Source: Betaproteobacteria bacterium (GTDB lineage Bacteria > Pseudomonadota > Gammaproteobacteria > Burkholderiales > Casimicrobiaceae). Taken from it: a DNA stretch of 64,000 bases. Positions 56,630 through 64,000 of the stretch are shown here, piece after piece; the stretch's first letter is position 1; each line of letters opens with the position of its first letter. Below the pieces are notes generated by a model. It saw only the letters and a program-made list of their open reading frames with translations, did no database searches and was not told the DNA's origin. The stretch covers positions 1-64,000 of the forward strand of contig JAOUIA010000012.1 of NCBI GenBank assembly GCA_029884335.1. The letters run 5' to 3'. The translations under genes were made by a program, and so were the position numbers.

Positions 56630-58735
56630 ATGGGCACGCACGCACCGAAGCTCCTCCACCACGGCGGCATGCGCGAGTTTGCCCGCCTCGCCGCCGAGGC
56701 CGTGGGCATCGGCGTCGTCGCCGCCTTCATCCTGCTGCTCGCCGCGTTCGCGATCGCCGCGAGCGCCGAAGCGGCGACGACGGAGGCCCCCCGCGCCGGC
56801 ACGCTGCGCTTCAGGGCAGCCGGCGGACTCATCGACGCGCCGCTCGTCGCCACGCACGTGGAGATCGACGTGGCCGGCGTGGTGGCGCGCACCCGCGTCA
56901 CGCAGCGCTTCGTCAACCCCGGCAGCGATTGGCGCGAGGGCGTCTACGTCTTCCCGCTGCCGGAGGCCGCCGCCGTCGACCACCTCGACCTCGCCATCGG
57001 CGAGCGGCGGATCGTCGGCGTGATCCGCGAGCGCGCGCAGGCGCGGCGCGAGTACGAGCAGGCGAAGACGGAGGGGCGCAAGGCGGCGCTCGTCGAGCAG
57101 GAGCGGCCCAACATCTTCACGACCAGCGTCGCGCCCATAGGGCCGGACGAGGAGGTCGTCGTCGCCATCGAGTACCAGCAGACGCTCCGCTACGACGGCG
57201 GCGCGTTCTCGCTCCGCTTCCCGCTGGCGATCACGCCGCGCTACATCCCCGGCGTGCCCGACATGATCCTGCCGGTCGGCACGGGGTGGTCGCCCGACAC
57301 CGACCGCGTGCCCGACGCCTCGCGCATCACGCCGCCGGTCGCGCACCCTGCAACGGGCAAGGTGTTGCCGGTGACGATGACGCTCGAACTGGACGCCGGC
57401 ATGCCGCTGGCGGCGCTCGAGAGCCGCTACCACGAGGTGAGGGTGACCGAGCGGCCGGGCCATCGCTACGTCGTCGAACTCGCGGGGCCGGTGCCCGCCG
57501 ACCGCGACTTCGAGCTCGCGTGGGTGCCCGAGCTGGGCCACGCGCCCGCCGCTGCCGTGTTCGGCGAAACGCGCGAGGGACGCGGCTACGCGCTCGCGAT
57601 GCTGATGCCGACGCTGCCGGACGCGGGAGCACCGCGCGTCGCACGCGAGGTCACGTTCGTCATCGACACCTCGGGCTCGATGGCCGGGAGCCCGATCGTG
57701 CAGGCGAAGGCCGCACTGGCGCTGGCGCTCGAGCGGCTGCGTCCCGGCGACCGCTTCAACGTCGTCGAGTTCAACTCGCACGCCCGCGCGCTCTTCGCGG
57801 CGCCGCTGCCCGCCGACCCCGCCACGCTGGGACGCGCGCGCTCGTTCGTGAACGGCCTCGCCGCCAACGGCGGCACCGAGATGCACAAGGCGCTCGCCCT
57901 CGCGCTCAAGCCGGGGGAGGCGGCGCCCGGACTCGTCCGGCAGGTCGTGTTCCTCACCGACGGCGCGGTCGGCAACGAAGACGAGCTCTTCGCGCTGATC
58001 CGCGAGCGGCTGGGAGAGCGGCGCCTGTTCACCGTGGGCATCGGCTCGGCGCCCAACGCGCACTTCATGCGCAAGGCCGCGCAATTCGGCCGCGGCACGC
58101 ACACGATGATCGGCGACCTCAACGAGGTGGAGGCGCGGATGGCGGGGCTGTTCCGCAAGCTCGAGAGCCCCGTGCTGACCGACGTCGCGATCGACTGGCC
58201 CGCGGGAAGCGAGGCCTGGCCGCGGCAGCTGCCCGATCTCTACGCCGGCGAGCCGATCGTCGCCAGCGCGAGCCTGCCCTCGCTGGACGGCGAGGTCGTG
58301 GTGCGCGGCAACTTCGCCGGCCAGCCCTGGCGCGCTGCGCTGCCGCTTTCTGCGTCCGGCGGGCACGAGGGTGTGCACGCGCTGTGGGCGCGCGCGAAGA
58401 TCGAAGCACTGGCGGACGCGCAGGTCGCTGGCGCTGACGCCGGCGAGATCCGCGCGGCGATCGTGCAAGTCGCGCTTGCGCACCACCTCGTGAGCAAGCA
58501 CACGAGCCTCGTCGCCGTCGACGTGACGCCGACGATGCCGCCGGGCACGCTGCTTGCGCGCACCGCGATTCCGGGCAACCTGCCGCACGGCACCGAGTAC
58601 GAGGCGTTCTTCGGCGACCTGCCGCAGACCGCCACGCCCGCCGCGCTCCACCTCGCCGTTGCGCTCGCCGCGCTGCTGGCCGCCACGCTGCTCTTCGCGT
58701 GGAGCCGCGTCCCGGCCGTCCGCAGGCACGCGTGA
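56630..58735 (+). CDS. Sortase target protein with VIT and VWA domains
   Basis: 701 residues: signal/TM segment near residues 20-48, VIT domain ('RVTQRFVNPGSDWREGVYVFPLPEAAAVDHLDLAIGERRIVGVI'), VWA domain with MIDAS DTSGSMAG at 346 and 'FLTDGAVGNEDELF', and a C-terminal sorting signal LPQTATP at 664-670 followed by a hydrophobic helix and basic tail (RRHA). This is the dedicated substrate of the class GN sortase encoded next (marine-type sortase target family). It should be cleaved and held or attached at the cell envelope. Located between divergent pdsRS and the sortase gene. Confidence 0.92.
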   Translation: MGTHAPKLLHHGGMREFARLAAEAVGIGVVAAFILLLAAFAIAASAEAATTEAPRAGTLRFRAAGGLIDAPLVATHVEIDVAGVVARTRVTQRFVNPGSDWREGVYVFPLPEAAAVDHLDLAIGERRIVGVIRERAQARREYEQAKTEGRKAALVEQERPNIFTTSVAPIGPDEEVVVAIEYQQTLRYDGGAFSLRFPLAITPRYIPGVPDMILPVGTGWSPDTDRVPDASRITPPVAHPATGKVLPVTMTLELDAGMPLAALESRYHEVRVTERPGHRYVVELAGPVPADRDFELAWVPELGHAPAAAVFGETREGRGYALAMLMPTLPDAGAPRVAREVTFVIDTSGSMAGSPIVQAKAALALALERLRPGDRFNVVEFNSHARALFAAPLPADPATLGRARSFVNGLAANGGTEMHKALALALKPGEAAPGLVRQVVFLTDGAVGNEDELFALIRERLGERRLFTVGIGSAPNAHFMRKAAQFGRGTHTMIGDLNEVEARMAGLFRKLESPVLTDVAIDWPAGSEAWPRQLPDLYAGEPIVASASLPSLDGEVVVRGNFAGQPWRAALPLSASGGHEGVHALWARAKIEALADAQVAGADAGEIRAAIVQVALAHHLVSKHTSLVAVDVTPTMPPGTLLARTAIPGNLPHGTEYEAFFGDLPQTATPAALHLAVALAALLAATLLFAWSRVPAVRRHA

Positions 58736-59451
58736 GCGCCGCGATGGACGCGATGGGCGGACGCGGGAGGACCGGAAGCCGCGGCAGCGTCCTGGCGCTC
58801 GCGTTCGCGGAGTCGGAGGGCGCAGCGCCGGGGACCGAGCTGCGTCTTCCGGCACGCGCGACCGCGCGCGGCGCAAGCAGCCGGCGCGCGCTCGTCGCGC
58901 TGGCCGTCCTCTGCGCGATCCTCGCCGCGTGGCACGGCGGGCAGGCGGCCTACCTGCACGCGAAGGCGGCGCTCGGGCAGTGGCTGCTGTCGCGTGCGTG
59001 GGACGAAGCCCGGGCCCGCGGCGTCGCCGCAAAGCCCTGGCCGTGGGCCGACACGCGCCCGGTCGCCCGGCTCACGGCGCCTGCGCACGGCGTGGACCTG
59101 CTCGTGCTCGATGGCGCGAGCGGCCGCACGCTTGCGTGGGGCCCCGCCCATGTCGCGGGCACGACCGCCCCCGGCGCGGCAGGCAACGCGATCGTCACCG
59201 GCCACCGCGACACGCACTTCGCGTTCCTGCGCGATCTGCGCGACGGGGATGCTTTGGTCGTCGAGACGGCGGACGGAAGGACGCTTCGCTACCGCGTCGA
59301 GCGCGCGTTCGTCGCCGACCGCACGCAGCTGAAGCTGCCCGCCGACTCGCGCTCGACGACGCTCGCGCTGGTGACGTGCTACCCGTTCGACGCGATCGAC
59401 CCCGGCACGCCGTTGCGCTATGCGGTCGTCGCGCGCGCCGAGGCGCAGTGA
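58732..59451 (+). CDS. Class GN sortase
   Basis: About 239 residues from GTG at 58732, which overlaps the target gene stop as GTGA; ATG at 58744 gives 235. N-terminal cytoplasmic extension of about 45 residues, one membrane helix, then the sortase fold. Numbered from the ATG, the catalytic triad is His154 in TGHRDTHF, Cys212 in VTCYPF and Arg225 in TPLRYAV. It is expected to cleave the LPQTA signal of the preceding protein. Its TGA stop is the first three bases of a repeat shared with the convergent gene. Confidence 0.93.
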   Translation: MSAAMDAMGGRGRTGSRGSVLALAFAESEGAAPGTELRLPARATARGASSRRALVALAVLCAILAAWHGGQAAYLHAKAALGQWLLSRAWDEARARGVAAKPWPWADTRPVARLTAPAHGVDLLVLDGASGRTLAWGPAHVAGTTAPGAAGNAIVTGHRDTHFAFLRDLRDGDALVVETADGRTLRYRVERAFVADRTQLKLPADSRSTTLALVTCYPFDAIDPGTPLRYAVVARAEAQ

Positions 59452-59585
59452 CCCCTCACCCCCGCCCCCTCTCCCGCCTGACGGCCCTCACCCCCGCCCC
59501 CTCTCCCGCCTGACGGCGGGAGAGGGGAGAGAGACACTCCCCTCGCCCCGCGGAAGCGGGGAGAGGGGTCGGGGGTGAGGGGTCA
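59449..59585. repeat. GGGTGAGGG-family inverted repeat with stop codons at both ends
   Basis: TGACCCCTCACCCCCG begins at 59449 (the TGA is the sortase stop), and its near-perfect inverted copy ends at 59585 (the complement TGA is the stop of the hydratase-like gene, 59583-59585). A 39-bp duplication of the left arm (CCCTCACCCCCGCCC at about 59454 and again at about 59485) and an inner inverted pair lie between. The arms pair over about 26 bp and would act on both convergent transcripts. Confidence 0.9.
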
Positions 59586-60407
59586 AAGCACGACCAGCTC
59601 GAAGCCGCGCACGGGCAGGATGCCGTAGCTCGCGCGCCAGGTCTCGCCCGGGCGCAACGGGTGCGCGTCCGTGAGCGTTCCCGTGGTGACGACCTCCCCT
59701 GCAGCGAGCGGCGGCGCCCACGGCTGCGCGGCGAGCACGTCGCGCAGGTGCGCGAGCGCGCGCAGCGGGCTGCCGAGCACGTTGGCGCCGGCGCCACGCT
59801 CGACGACGTCGTCGCCGCGCAGCAGCTCGACCTCGAACGAGGGCATCGCAGCGGCGAGCGCCGCGCGGTTCGCGTCGCTCACGGCGACCGGCTCGCCGAC
59901 GACCAGCCGCCCGTGCAGGCCGAGCGCGGCGGCGCAGTCGGCCGCCGTGAACTTCCAGCCGCGATACACGCTGTGCACGATCTCGAAGGCGGGCGCGACC
60001 CAGGCGATCGCGCGCAACAGCTCGACCGGATCGTCGCCGGGAGGCAGCGGAGCCGCGAGCCCGAAGGCCACTTCCGGCTCGATGCGCGGCTCCATCAGGC
60101 CGTCGAGCGCGACCCCGGCGCGGCCGTCGCGCGCGCGGATCAGCGTCGTGTCCCAGACGTGCGACCACATCGAGCGGTCGACGCCGTAGCGCTCCCAGAT
60201 CGTGGTGTTGGTGAAGCCGATCTTGCGCCCGACCGGCCGCAGGCCGCGGGCGACGCGCCGCGCGTGCAGCTCCTCGAGCACCTCGTAGGCCTGCACGACA
60301 TCGAACGCAGGATCCGTGGCGCCGATGCCGGGGAGCTGCGTCGCGCTGCCGAACGCCGCGTCGAGGCGGTCGGCGATCGCGGCGAGGCGCGGCGTCAGGC
60401 CAGCCAT
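59583..60407 (-). CDS. 2-keto-4-pentenoate hydratase/fumarylacetoacetase-fold protein
   Basis: 274 residues. 'VGRKIGFTNTTIWERYGVDRSMWSHVWDTTL', the metal-binding triad 'MEPRIEPEVAFGL' (two Glu), 'PAFEIVHSVYRGWKFTAADCAAA' and 'VVTTGTLTDAHPLRPGE' all fit MhpD/HpaH-type hydratases that add water to a 2-hydroxy-dienoate in meta-cleavage pathways. No other meta-cleavage gene is nearby. Start ATG at 60407 overlaps the small membrane protein gene's stop region by 13 bp. Confidence 0.86.
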   Translation of the reverse strand: MAGLTPRLAAIADRLDAAFGSATQLPGIGATDPAFDVVQAYEVLEELHARRVARGLRPVGRKIGFTNTTIWERYGVDRSMWSHVWDTTLIRARDGRAGVALDGLMEPRIEPEVAFGLAAPLPPGDDPVELLRAIAWVAPAFEIVHSVYRGWKFTAADCAAALGLHGRLVVGEPVAVSDANRAALAAAMPSFEVELLRGDDVVERGAGANVLGSPLRALAHLRDVLAAQPWAPPLAAGEVVTTGTLTDAHPLRPGETWRASYGILPVRGFELVVL

Positions 60408-60604
60408 CCGGCCTTGCGCGCCAGCGCGATGCCGAGCGCGAACGCCAGCGTCGCGACGACCATGCCGGTGAACACCGCGGCAATCGCGGCGGGAACGCCG
60501 GCGAGGCCCAGCAGGTCCGCGATCGCGACGCCGCAGAGCGCACCGAGCGCGCCGCAGACGAGGATGTAGCCGAGCTTGAGCGCAAGTTCGAGCGGCGAAC
60601 CCAT
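60395..60604 (-). CDS. Small two-helix membrane protein
   Basis: 69 residues, MGSPLELALKLGYILVCGAL and a second helix AAVFTGMVVATLAFALGIAL. Hydrophobic with a small cytoplasmic C-terminus (RKAGWLA). ATG at 60604 is preceded by GGAGGG. It overlaps the hydratase gene's start, so translation is coupled. I do not recognise a family. Confidence 0.55.
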   Translation of the reverse strand: MGSPLELALKLGYILVCGALGALCGVAIADLLGLAGVPAAIAAVFTGMVVATLAFALGIALARKAGWLA

Positions 60605-60707
60605 GGCGGCCCTCCTGTCGGAACGGACTGCCATGATAGCGCCCGCCGCGGTTGGCGCCGAAGCGGTTGCGGCGGTATAACGGCGCGTCGCCAACCGAGG
60701 ACTCGCC

Positions 60708-62486
60708 GTGGTCCATCCCGCCGCCATCGCCGCCCTCCTGCTCGCCGCCGCGGCGGCGGTCGCGCCATGTGCTGCTCAGGGTCCGACTGCCGGCACGCTG
60801 CGCGTGGCGATGCCCGTCGCCGAGAACGGGTTCGACCCGCAGGCCGTGTACGACGCGTACTCCTCGCGCATCTGCGACGCGATCTTCGACGCGCTGTACA
60901 CCTACGACTACTTCGCGCGGCCGGCCAAGCTGGTGCCCAACACCGCCGACGGCCTGCCGCAGATCGCCGACGGCGGCCGCACCTACACGCTGAAGGTGCG
61001 GCGGGGCATCTTCTTCGCGCCTCACCCCGCCTTCGGAGGCAAACCGCGCGAGCTCACCGCCGAGGACTACGTCTACAGCTTCAAGCGCATCCTCGACCCG
61101 GCCGTGCGCTCGTACTCGCTTCACCTGCTCGAAGGGCGGCTCGCCGGCCTCGATCCCGTGCTCGCCCAGGCGCGCAAGGCCGGCAAGCTCGACTACGCCG
61201 CGCCGATCGAGGGCTTGAAGGCGCTGGACCGCCACACGCTGCAGGTGAAGTTCATCGAGCCGAACTATTCGTTCCAGCACGTGCTCGCCACGACCGCCTT
61301 TGCCGCGGTGGCGAAGGAGGTCGTCGCGGCGAAAGGCGACAGCGCGGGCCGCGTGATGGAGGACCCGGTCGGCACGGGGCCCTACCGCCTCGCCGAATGG
61401 CGGCGCAGCCAGCGCATCGTGCTGGAGGCGAATCCGTCGTTCCGCGACGTGCGCTTCCCCGCGCCGCCGGCGGGCGAGCCGGGCGATGCCGCCATCGCGA
61501 AGGGCCTCGCCGGCCGCCGGCTGCCGCTCACCCCGCGCATCGAGGTCTCCATCATCGAGGAAGCGCAGCCGCGGCTGCTCGCGTTCCGCCGCGGCGAGCT
61601 CGACTACGTCGACGTGCCCTCGTCGCTCGCCGAGACCGTGCTCGACGGCGACAAGCTGAAGCCCGATCTCGCCGCGACGGGCGTGCGCCTGCTGCGCCAG
61701 GTCGATCCGTCGCTCGCGTTCACGTTCTTCAACATGGAGGACCCGGTCGTCGGCGGCTACACCCCGGAGAAGATCGCGCTGCGCCGCGCGATCACCATGG
61801 CCAACGACCGCGGCTCGGCGGTGCGCATCCTGCAGAACGGGCAGGCGATGCTCGCGACCCAGATGATCCCGCCACCGGTGCCCGGCCACTCGGACGCGCT
61901 CGCGATGAAGGACCCGTTCGACCCGGCCGGCGCGCGCGCGCTGCTCGACCGCTTCGGCTACAAGGATCGCGACGGCGACGGCTTCCGGGAGCTTCCGGAC
62001 GGCAGGCCGCTGGTGCTGAAGAAGGGCATGACGCCCACGGCGGCGGACCGCGCCGCGAGCGAGCTGTGGACGAAGAACCTCGCCGCGATCGGCATCCGCA
62101 CCGAGTTCGTCGTGCAGAAGTGGCCGGAGCTCAACAAGATGGCCGAGGCCGGCCAGCTGCAGGTCTGGAACCTCGCGTGGATCGCCAGCATCCCCGACGT
62201 CGACGCGTTCTACTCGCCGCTGTTCAGCCCGAACGTCGGCACCTCGAACGACGCGCGCCTGAAGCTCGCCGACTACGACCGCGCCTACGAGCGCATGCGC
62301 GCGTTGCCCGACGGGCCGGAGCGGCGCGCGCTCTACAAGCGGATGAACGAGCTGGTCGCCGCCTACGCCCCCTGGATCCTCGAGACCTACAGCTACCAGA
62401 ACCGGCTGGCGCAGCCGTGGCTGAAGGGCGTGAAGCTGCACCCGTTCCGCGGCGCGCCGTGGGCGTACTACGAGGCCGCGCGGTGA
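60708..62486 (+). CDS. ABC transporter substrate-binding protein, oligopeptide-type (SBP_bac_5)
   Basis: 592 residues with signal peptide (ending near APCAAQGP), start GTG at 60708. The mature part has the DppA/OppA landmarks 'GTLRVAMPVAENGFDPQAVYDAYSSRICDAIFDALYTYDY', 'YVYSFKRILDPAVRSYSLHLL', 'EDPVGTGPYRLAEWRRSQRIVLEANPSF', and 'SEIIEEAQPRLLAFRRGELDYVDVP'-like segments. A short internal 'GYKDRDGDGFRELPDGRPL' loop is seen in several family members. Without a neighbouring permease or ATPase it is an orphan in this window; ligand may be peptides, sugars or other solutes. Confidence 0.85.
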   Translation: MVHPAAIAALLLAAAAAVAPCAAQGPTAGTLRVAMPVAENGFDPQAVYDAYSSRICDAIFDALYTYDYFARPAKLVPNTADGLPQIADGGRTYTLKVRRGIFFAPHPAFGGKPRELTAEDYVYSFKRILDPAVRSYSLHLLEGRLAGLDPVLAQARKAGKLDYAAPIEGLKALDRHTLQVKFIEPNYSFQHVLATTAFAAVAKEVVAAKGDSAGRVMEDPVGTGPYRLAEWRRSQRIVLEANPSFRDVRFPAPPAGEPGDAAIAKGLAGRRLPLTPRIEVSIIEEAQPRLLAFRRGELDYVDVPSSLAETVLDGDKLKPDLAATGVRLLRQVDPSLAFTFFNMEDPVVGGYTPEKIALRRAITMANDRGSAVRILQNGQAMLATQMIPPPVPGHSDALAMKDPFDPAGARALLDRFGYKDRDGDGFRELPDGRPLVLKKGMTPTAADRAASELWTKNLAAIGIRTEFVVQKWPELNKMAEAGQLQVWNLAWIASIPDVDAFYSPLFSPNVGTSNDARLKLADYDRAYERMRALPDGPERRALYKRMNELVAAYAPWILETYSYQNRLAQPWLKGVKLHPFRGAPWAYYEAAR

Positions 62487-62541
62487 GCGCTTGGCAATAG
62501 GCTGGCCATGACTTACTGTCAGCGAAAGCTTGCCCGGAACT

Positions 62542-63030
62542 ATGGCCACGCGCCCCGCCGCATTCGCCGAGATCGCGCCCATCGTCGTCGACCTCGTCGT
62601 CGGCTGCCCGCCGCAGCGCGCGTTCGACTACTTCACGCGCGACGTCGGCCGCTGGTGGCCGCTCGAATCGCACTCGGTCGGCGGCGAGGCGGCGCACGGC
62701 GTCCGCTTCGAGCTGCGCAAGGGCGGCCGCCTCGTCGAGACGCTGCCCGGCGGCAGCGAGACGACGTGGGGGACCGTGGAGGACTGGCGACCCGGCGAGC
62801 GCGTGCGCTTCACGTGGCACCCGGGCCGCGAGGCGGCGACCGCGCAGTGGGTCGAAGTGGCGTTCGCCGCGAATCCCGCCGGCACGCGCGTGACGCTCAC
62901 GCACGGCGGCTGGGAAGCACTGGGCAATGCCGCGGCCGCGACGCGCGGCAACTACGTCACGGGCTGGCAGCTCGTCTTCGGTGAGCGCTTCGGCGGCTAC
63001 TGCACATCGAACTTGGCCAGCCGGGCTTGA
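62542..63030 (+). CDS. SRPBCC / AHSA1-like protein
   Basis: 162 residues from ATG at 62542. 'IVVDLVVGCPPQRAFDYFTRDVGRWWPLESHSVGG', 'VRFELRKGGRLVETLPGGSETTWGTVEDWRPGERVRFTWHPG' and 'RVTLTHGGWEALG' are characteristic of the AHSA1/START fold used for small-molecule binding or stress. An earlier TTG at 62530 is possible but has no Shine-Dalgarno. Single gene after the binding protein; cytosolic (no signal peptide). Confidence 0.82.
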   Translation: MATRPAAFAEIAPIVVDLVVGCPPQRAFDYFTRDVGRWWPLESHSVGGEAAHGVRFELRKGGRLVETLPGGSETTWGTVEDWRPGERVRFTWHPGREAATAQWVEVAFAANPAGTRVTLTHGGWEALGNAAAATRGNYVTGWQLVFGERFGGYCTSNLASRA

Positions 63031-63073
63031 CCCGTCGAGGCACCGCGGGCAAGCGCACCTGAGTGCCCCACAT

Positions 63074-63164
63074 CGTCGTCCCCGCGAAAGCGGGGACCCA
63101 GCGTCGTTGTAGTGCCGGTCGCGGAACTGAAAGTCACTGGGTTCCCGCCTGCGCGGGAACGACG
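63074..63164. repeat. Inverted pair of REP-like elements (CCCGCnnnnGCGGG family)
   Basis: Copies CGTCGTCCCCGCGAAAGCGG at about 63074-63103 and, inverted, CACTGGGTTCCCGCCTGCGC at about 63135-63164. Each is a hairpin and the two pair with each other over about 30 bp. The right copy encodes the last residues (VVPAQAGTQ) and stop of the M20 gene on the minus strand. Same family as 29047-29122. Confidence 0.9.
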
Positions 63165-64000
63165 AAACGACGCCGCGGCAGCGCGGCCGCCTGATCGCCC
63201 AGGTCCCACCACAGCCCGGCCATGATGGCGAGCGCCTCGCGCACGACAGGTGCGAGCAGGTGCTCGTCCGGCGCGTGCTGGCTGCACGCCGCGTAGCTGT
63301 GCGGCACCCACACCGTGGGGAGCCCGAGGATGTCGGCGAACACGTCGTTGGGCAGCGACCCGCCGAGGTTCGGCAGCAGCGCCGGCGGGCTTCCCGTCGT
63401 GCGCAGGATCGAGTCCTGCGCGAAGCGCACCCACGCGTTGTCCGGATCGAGACGCGTGGCCGCCATGACCACCGGCTCGCTCACGTCGACGTCGCCGAAG
63501 CCGTGCTGCGCGAGGTGGTCGCGCACGACTGCGCGCAACCGCGACACGTCGGTGCCGACCACGAAGCGCATGTGCATCGCCGCCTTCGCCGAGGGCGGGA
63601 TCGCGTTGACCGGGTGATCGGGATTGCCCGCGCGACAGGCGAGCACTTCCAGCGTGTTCCACGCGATCACGCGCTCGGCGGGTGTCAGGCCCGGCTCGCC
63701 CCATTCGGCGTCGACGGCCGGATCGCCGGCGTCGCCGCCGAACGTGAGGCCGGCCAGCGCAGCGCGAACGTTGGCAGGGATCGGGGGCGGGCGCAGCGCG
63801 GGCACGAGGATGCGCCCGCGGCCGTCGACCATGCTCGCGATCGCGTTGGCGAGCACCGTGCCGGGATTGCGCAGCAGTCCGCCCCAGTTGCCCGAGTGGT
63901 GGGCGCCGTCGCGCAGGTCCAGCGACAGGTCGAAGTTGGCCACGCCGCGCGATCCGAGGAAGAGCGTCGGCCGGTCGCGCGATATGCGCGGACCGTCGCT
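63134..64000 (-). CDS. M20-family metallopeptidase, C-terminal part, cut by right edge
   Basis: The frame is open from the right edge to the stop at 63134, at least 289 codons; the first residues in view are SDGPRISRDRPTLFLGSRGV. 'ANFDLSLDLRDGAHHSGNWGGLLRNPGTVL' is the dimerisation-domain start of M20 dipeptidase-like enzymes, with later 'MHMRFVVGTDVSRLRAVV' and 'VWVPHSYAACSQHAPDEHLL' (a metal-binding His of the family is in the last). Zinc ligands of the catalytic domain lie mainly beyond the window. The last nine residues, VVPAQAGTQ, are encoded by the REP-like repeat and are absent from the family, so the original C-terminus was replaced. Confidence 0.85.
   Translation of the reverse strand, partial: SDGPRISRDRPTLFLGSRGVANFDLSLDLRDGAHHSGNWGGLLRNPGTVLANAIASMVDGRGRILVPALRPPPIPANVRAALAGLTFGGDAGDPAVDAEWGEPGLTPAERVIAWNTLEVLACRAGNPDHPVNAIPPSAKAAMHMRFVVGTDVSRLRAVVRDHLAQHGFGDVDVSEPVVMAATRLDPDNAWVRFAQDSILRTTGSPPALLPNLGGSLPNDVFADILGLPTVWVPHSYAACSQHAPDEHLLAPVVREALAIMAGLWWDLGDQAAALPRRRFVVPAQAGTQ

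Noticed and set aside
55541-59032. A minus-strand reading frame of more than 1100 codons opposite the sortase target gene
   Set aside because: It lies antisense to the well-supported VIT/VWA protein and sortase, has low-complexity Arg/Ala content and no domain.

Overview
The window is GC-rich (about 70% by eye), densely packed DNA that looks like a Burkholderiales-type betaproteobacterium. Supporting signs are the TRAP, Liv-type ABC and TrpX-like transport genes, a PcaR-like IclR regulator, and an intergenic repeat built around GCGAACGAAGTGAGCG that I know from Comamonadaceae-like genomes. The phylum-level call is fairly safe; genus cannot be read from the sequence. I saw no rRNA, tRNA, CRISPR array, phage or transposase gene.

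Region 1 (1-7985): the 5' part of an RNase II-type gene, type I aroD, a TrpX-like binding protein, a Gfo/Idh/MocA dehydrogenase, and a TRAP transporter (dctP-dctQ-dctM) behind a TetR-type regulator. A 0.35-kb inverted-repeat element sits between tetR and dctP.

Region 2 (8159-18231): an acyl-CoA dehydrogenase on + and, opposite, an 11-gene minus-strand operon transcribed from 18231 to 9365: PanE-like reductase, VOC protein, MaoC, class III CoA-transferase, AroE paralogue, Gfo/Idh, SDR, AroQ-like dehydratase, second Gfo/Idh, enoyl-CoA hydratase, TIM-barrel isomerase. It reads as a catabolic operon for a hydroxylated alicyclic or similar acid and matches no pathway I know.

Region 3 (18458-34545): livH-livM-livG-livF; glcG-like; then a minus-strand run (30600 to 22357) of acylating aldehyde dehydrogenase, citrate synthase-like lyase, ThDP enzyme, TIM-barrel protein, AroE-like, LivK and a further AroE. 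A divergent PcaR-like IclR gene is followed by an HPPD-like VOC protein, a QuiC-like TIM barrel and an aldo/keto reductase. The last VOC/TIM pair looks like a split 3-dehydroshikimate dehydratase (QuiC). Three AroE-like, two DHQase-like and one QuiC-like protein in 33 kb point to uptake and breakdown of quinate/shikimate-like compounds (inference).

Region 4 (34614-40258): a YbdK-type carboxylate-amine ligase, decayed remains of an ABC ATPase joined to a Gfo/Idh gene, and a tungstate transporter (tupBCA) divergent from a ModE-HTH/periplasmic-binding-domain regulator.

Region 5 (40371-53920): housekeeping and mixed genes: a cytosolic 5'-nucleotidase, TehA-like channel, TPR membrane protein, D,D-carboxypeptidase, DUF3617 protein, an HcnABC-like three-subunit FAD oxidase, YqiA-like esterase, mpl, MFS permease, DUF486 protein, SRPBCC protein and a thioredoxin-TPR (CnoX) protein.

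Region 6 (53926-59451): the proteobacterial dedicated sortase system (histidine kinase, response regulator, VIT/VWA target protein with an LPQTA tail, class GN sortase). Region 7 (59583-64000): a 2-keto-4-pentenoate hydratase-like gene, a small membrane protein, an oligopeptide-type binding protein, an SRPBCC protein and the 3' part of an M20 peptidase gene.

A theme across the window is that several unrelated intergenic repeat families begin exactly at, or supply, the stop codon of the adjacent gene.
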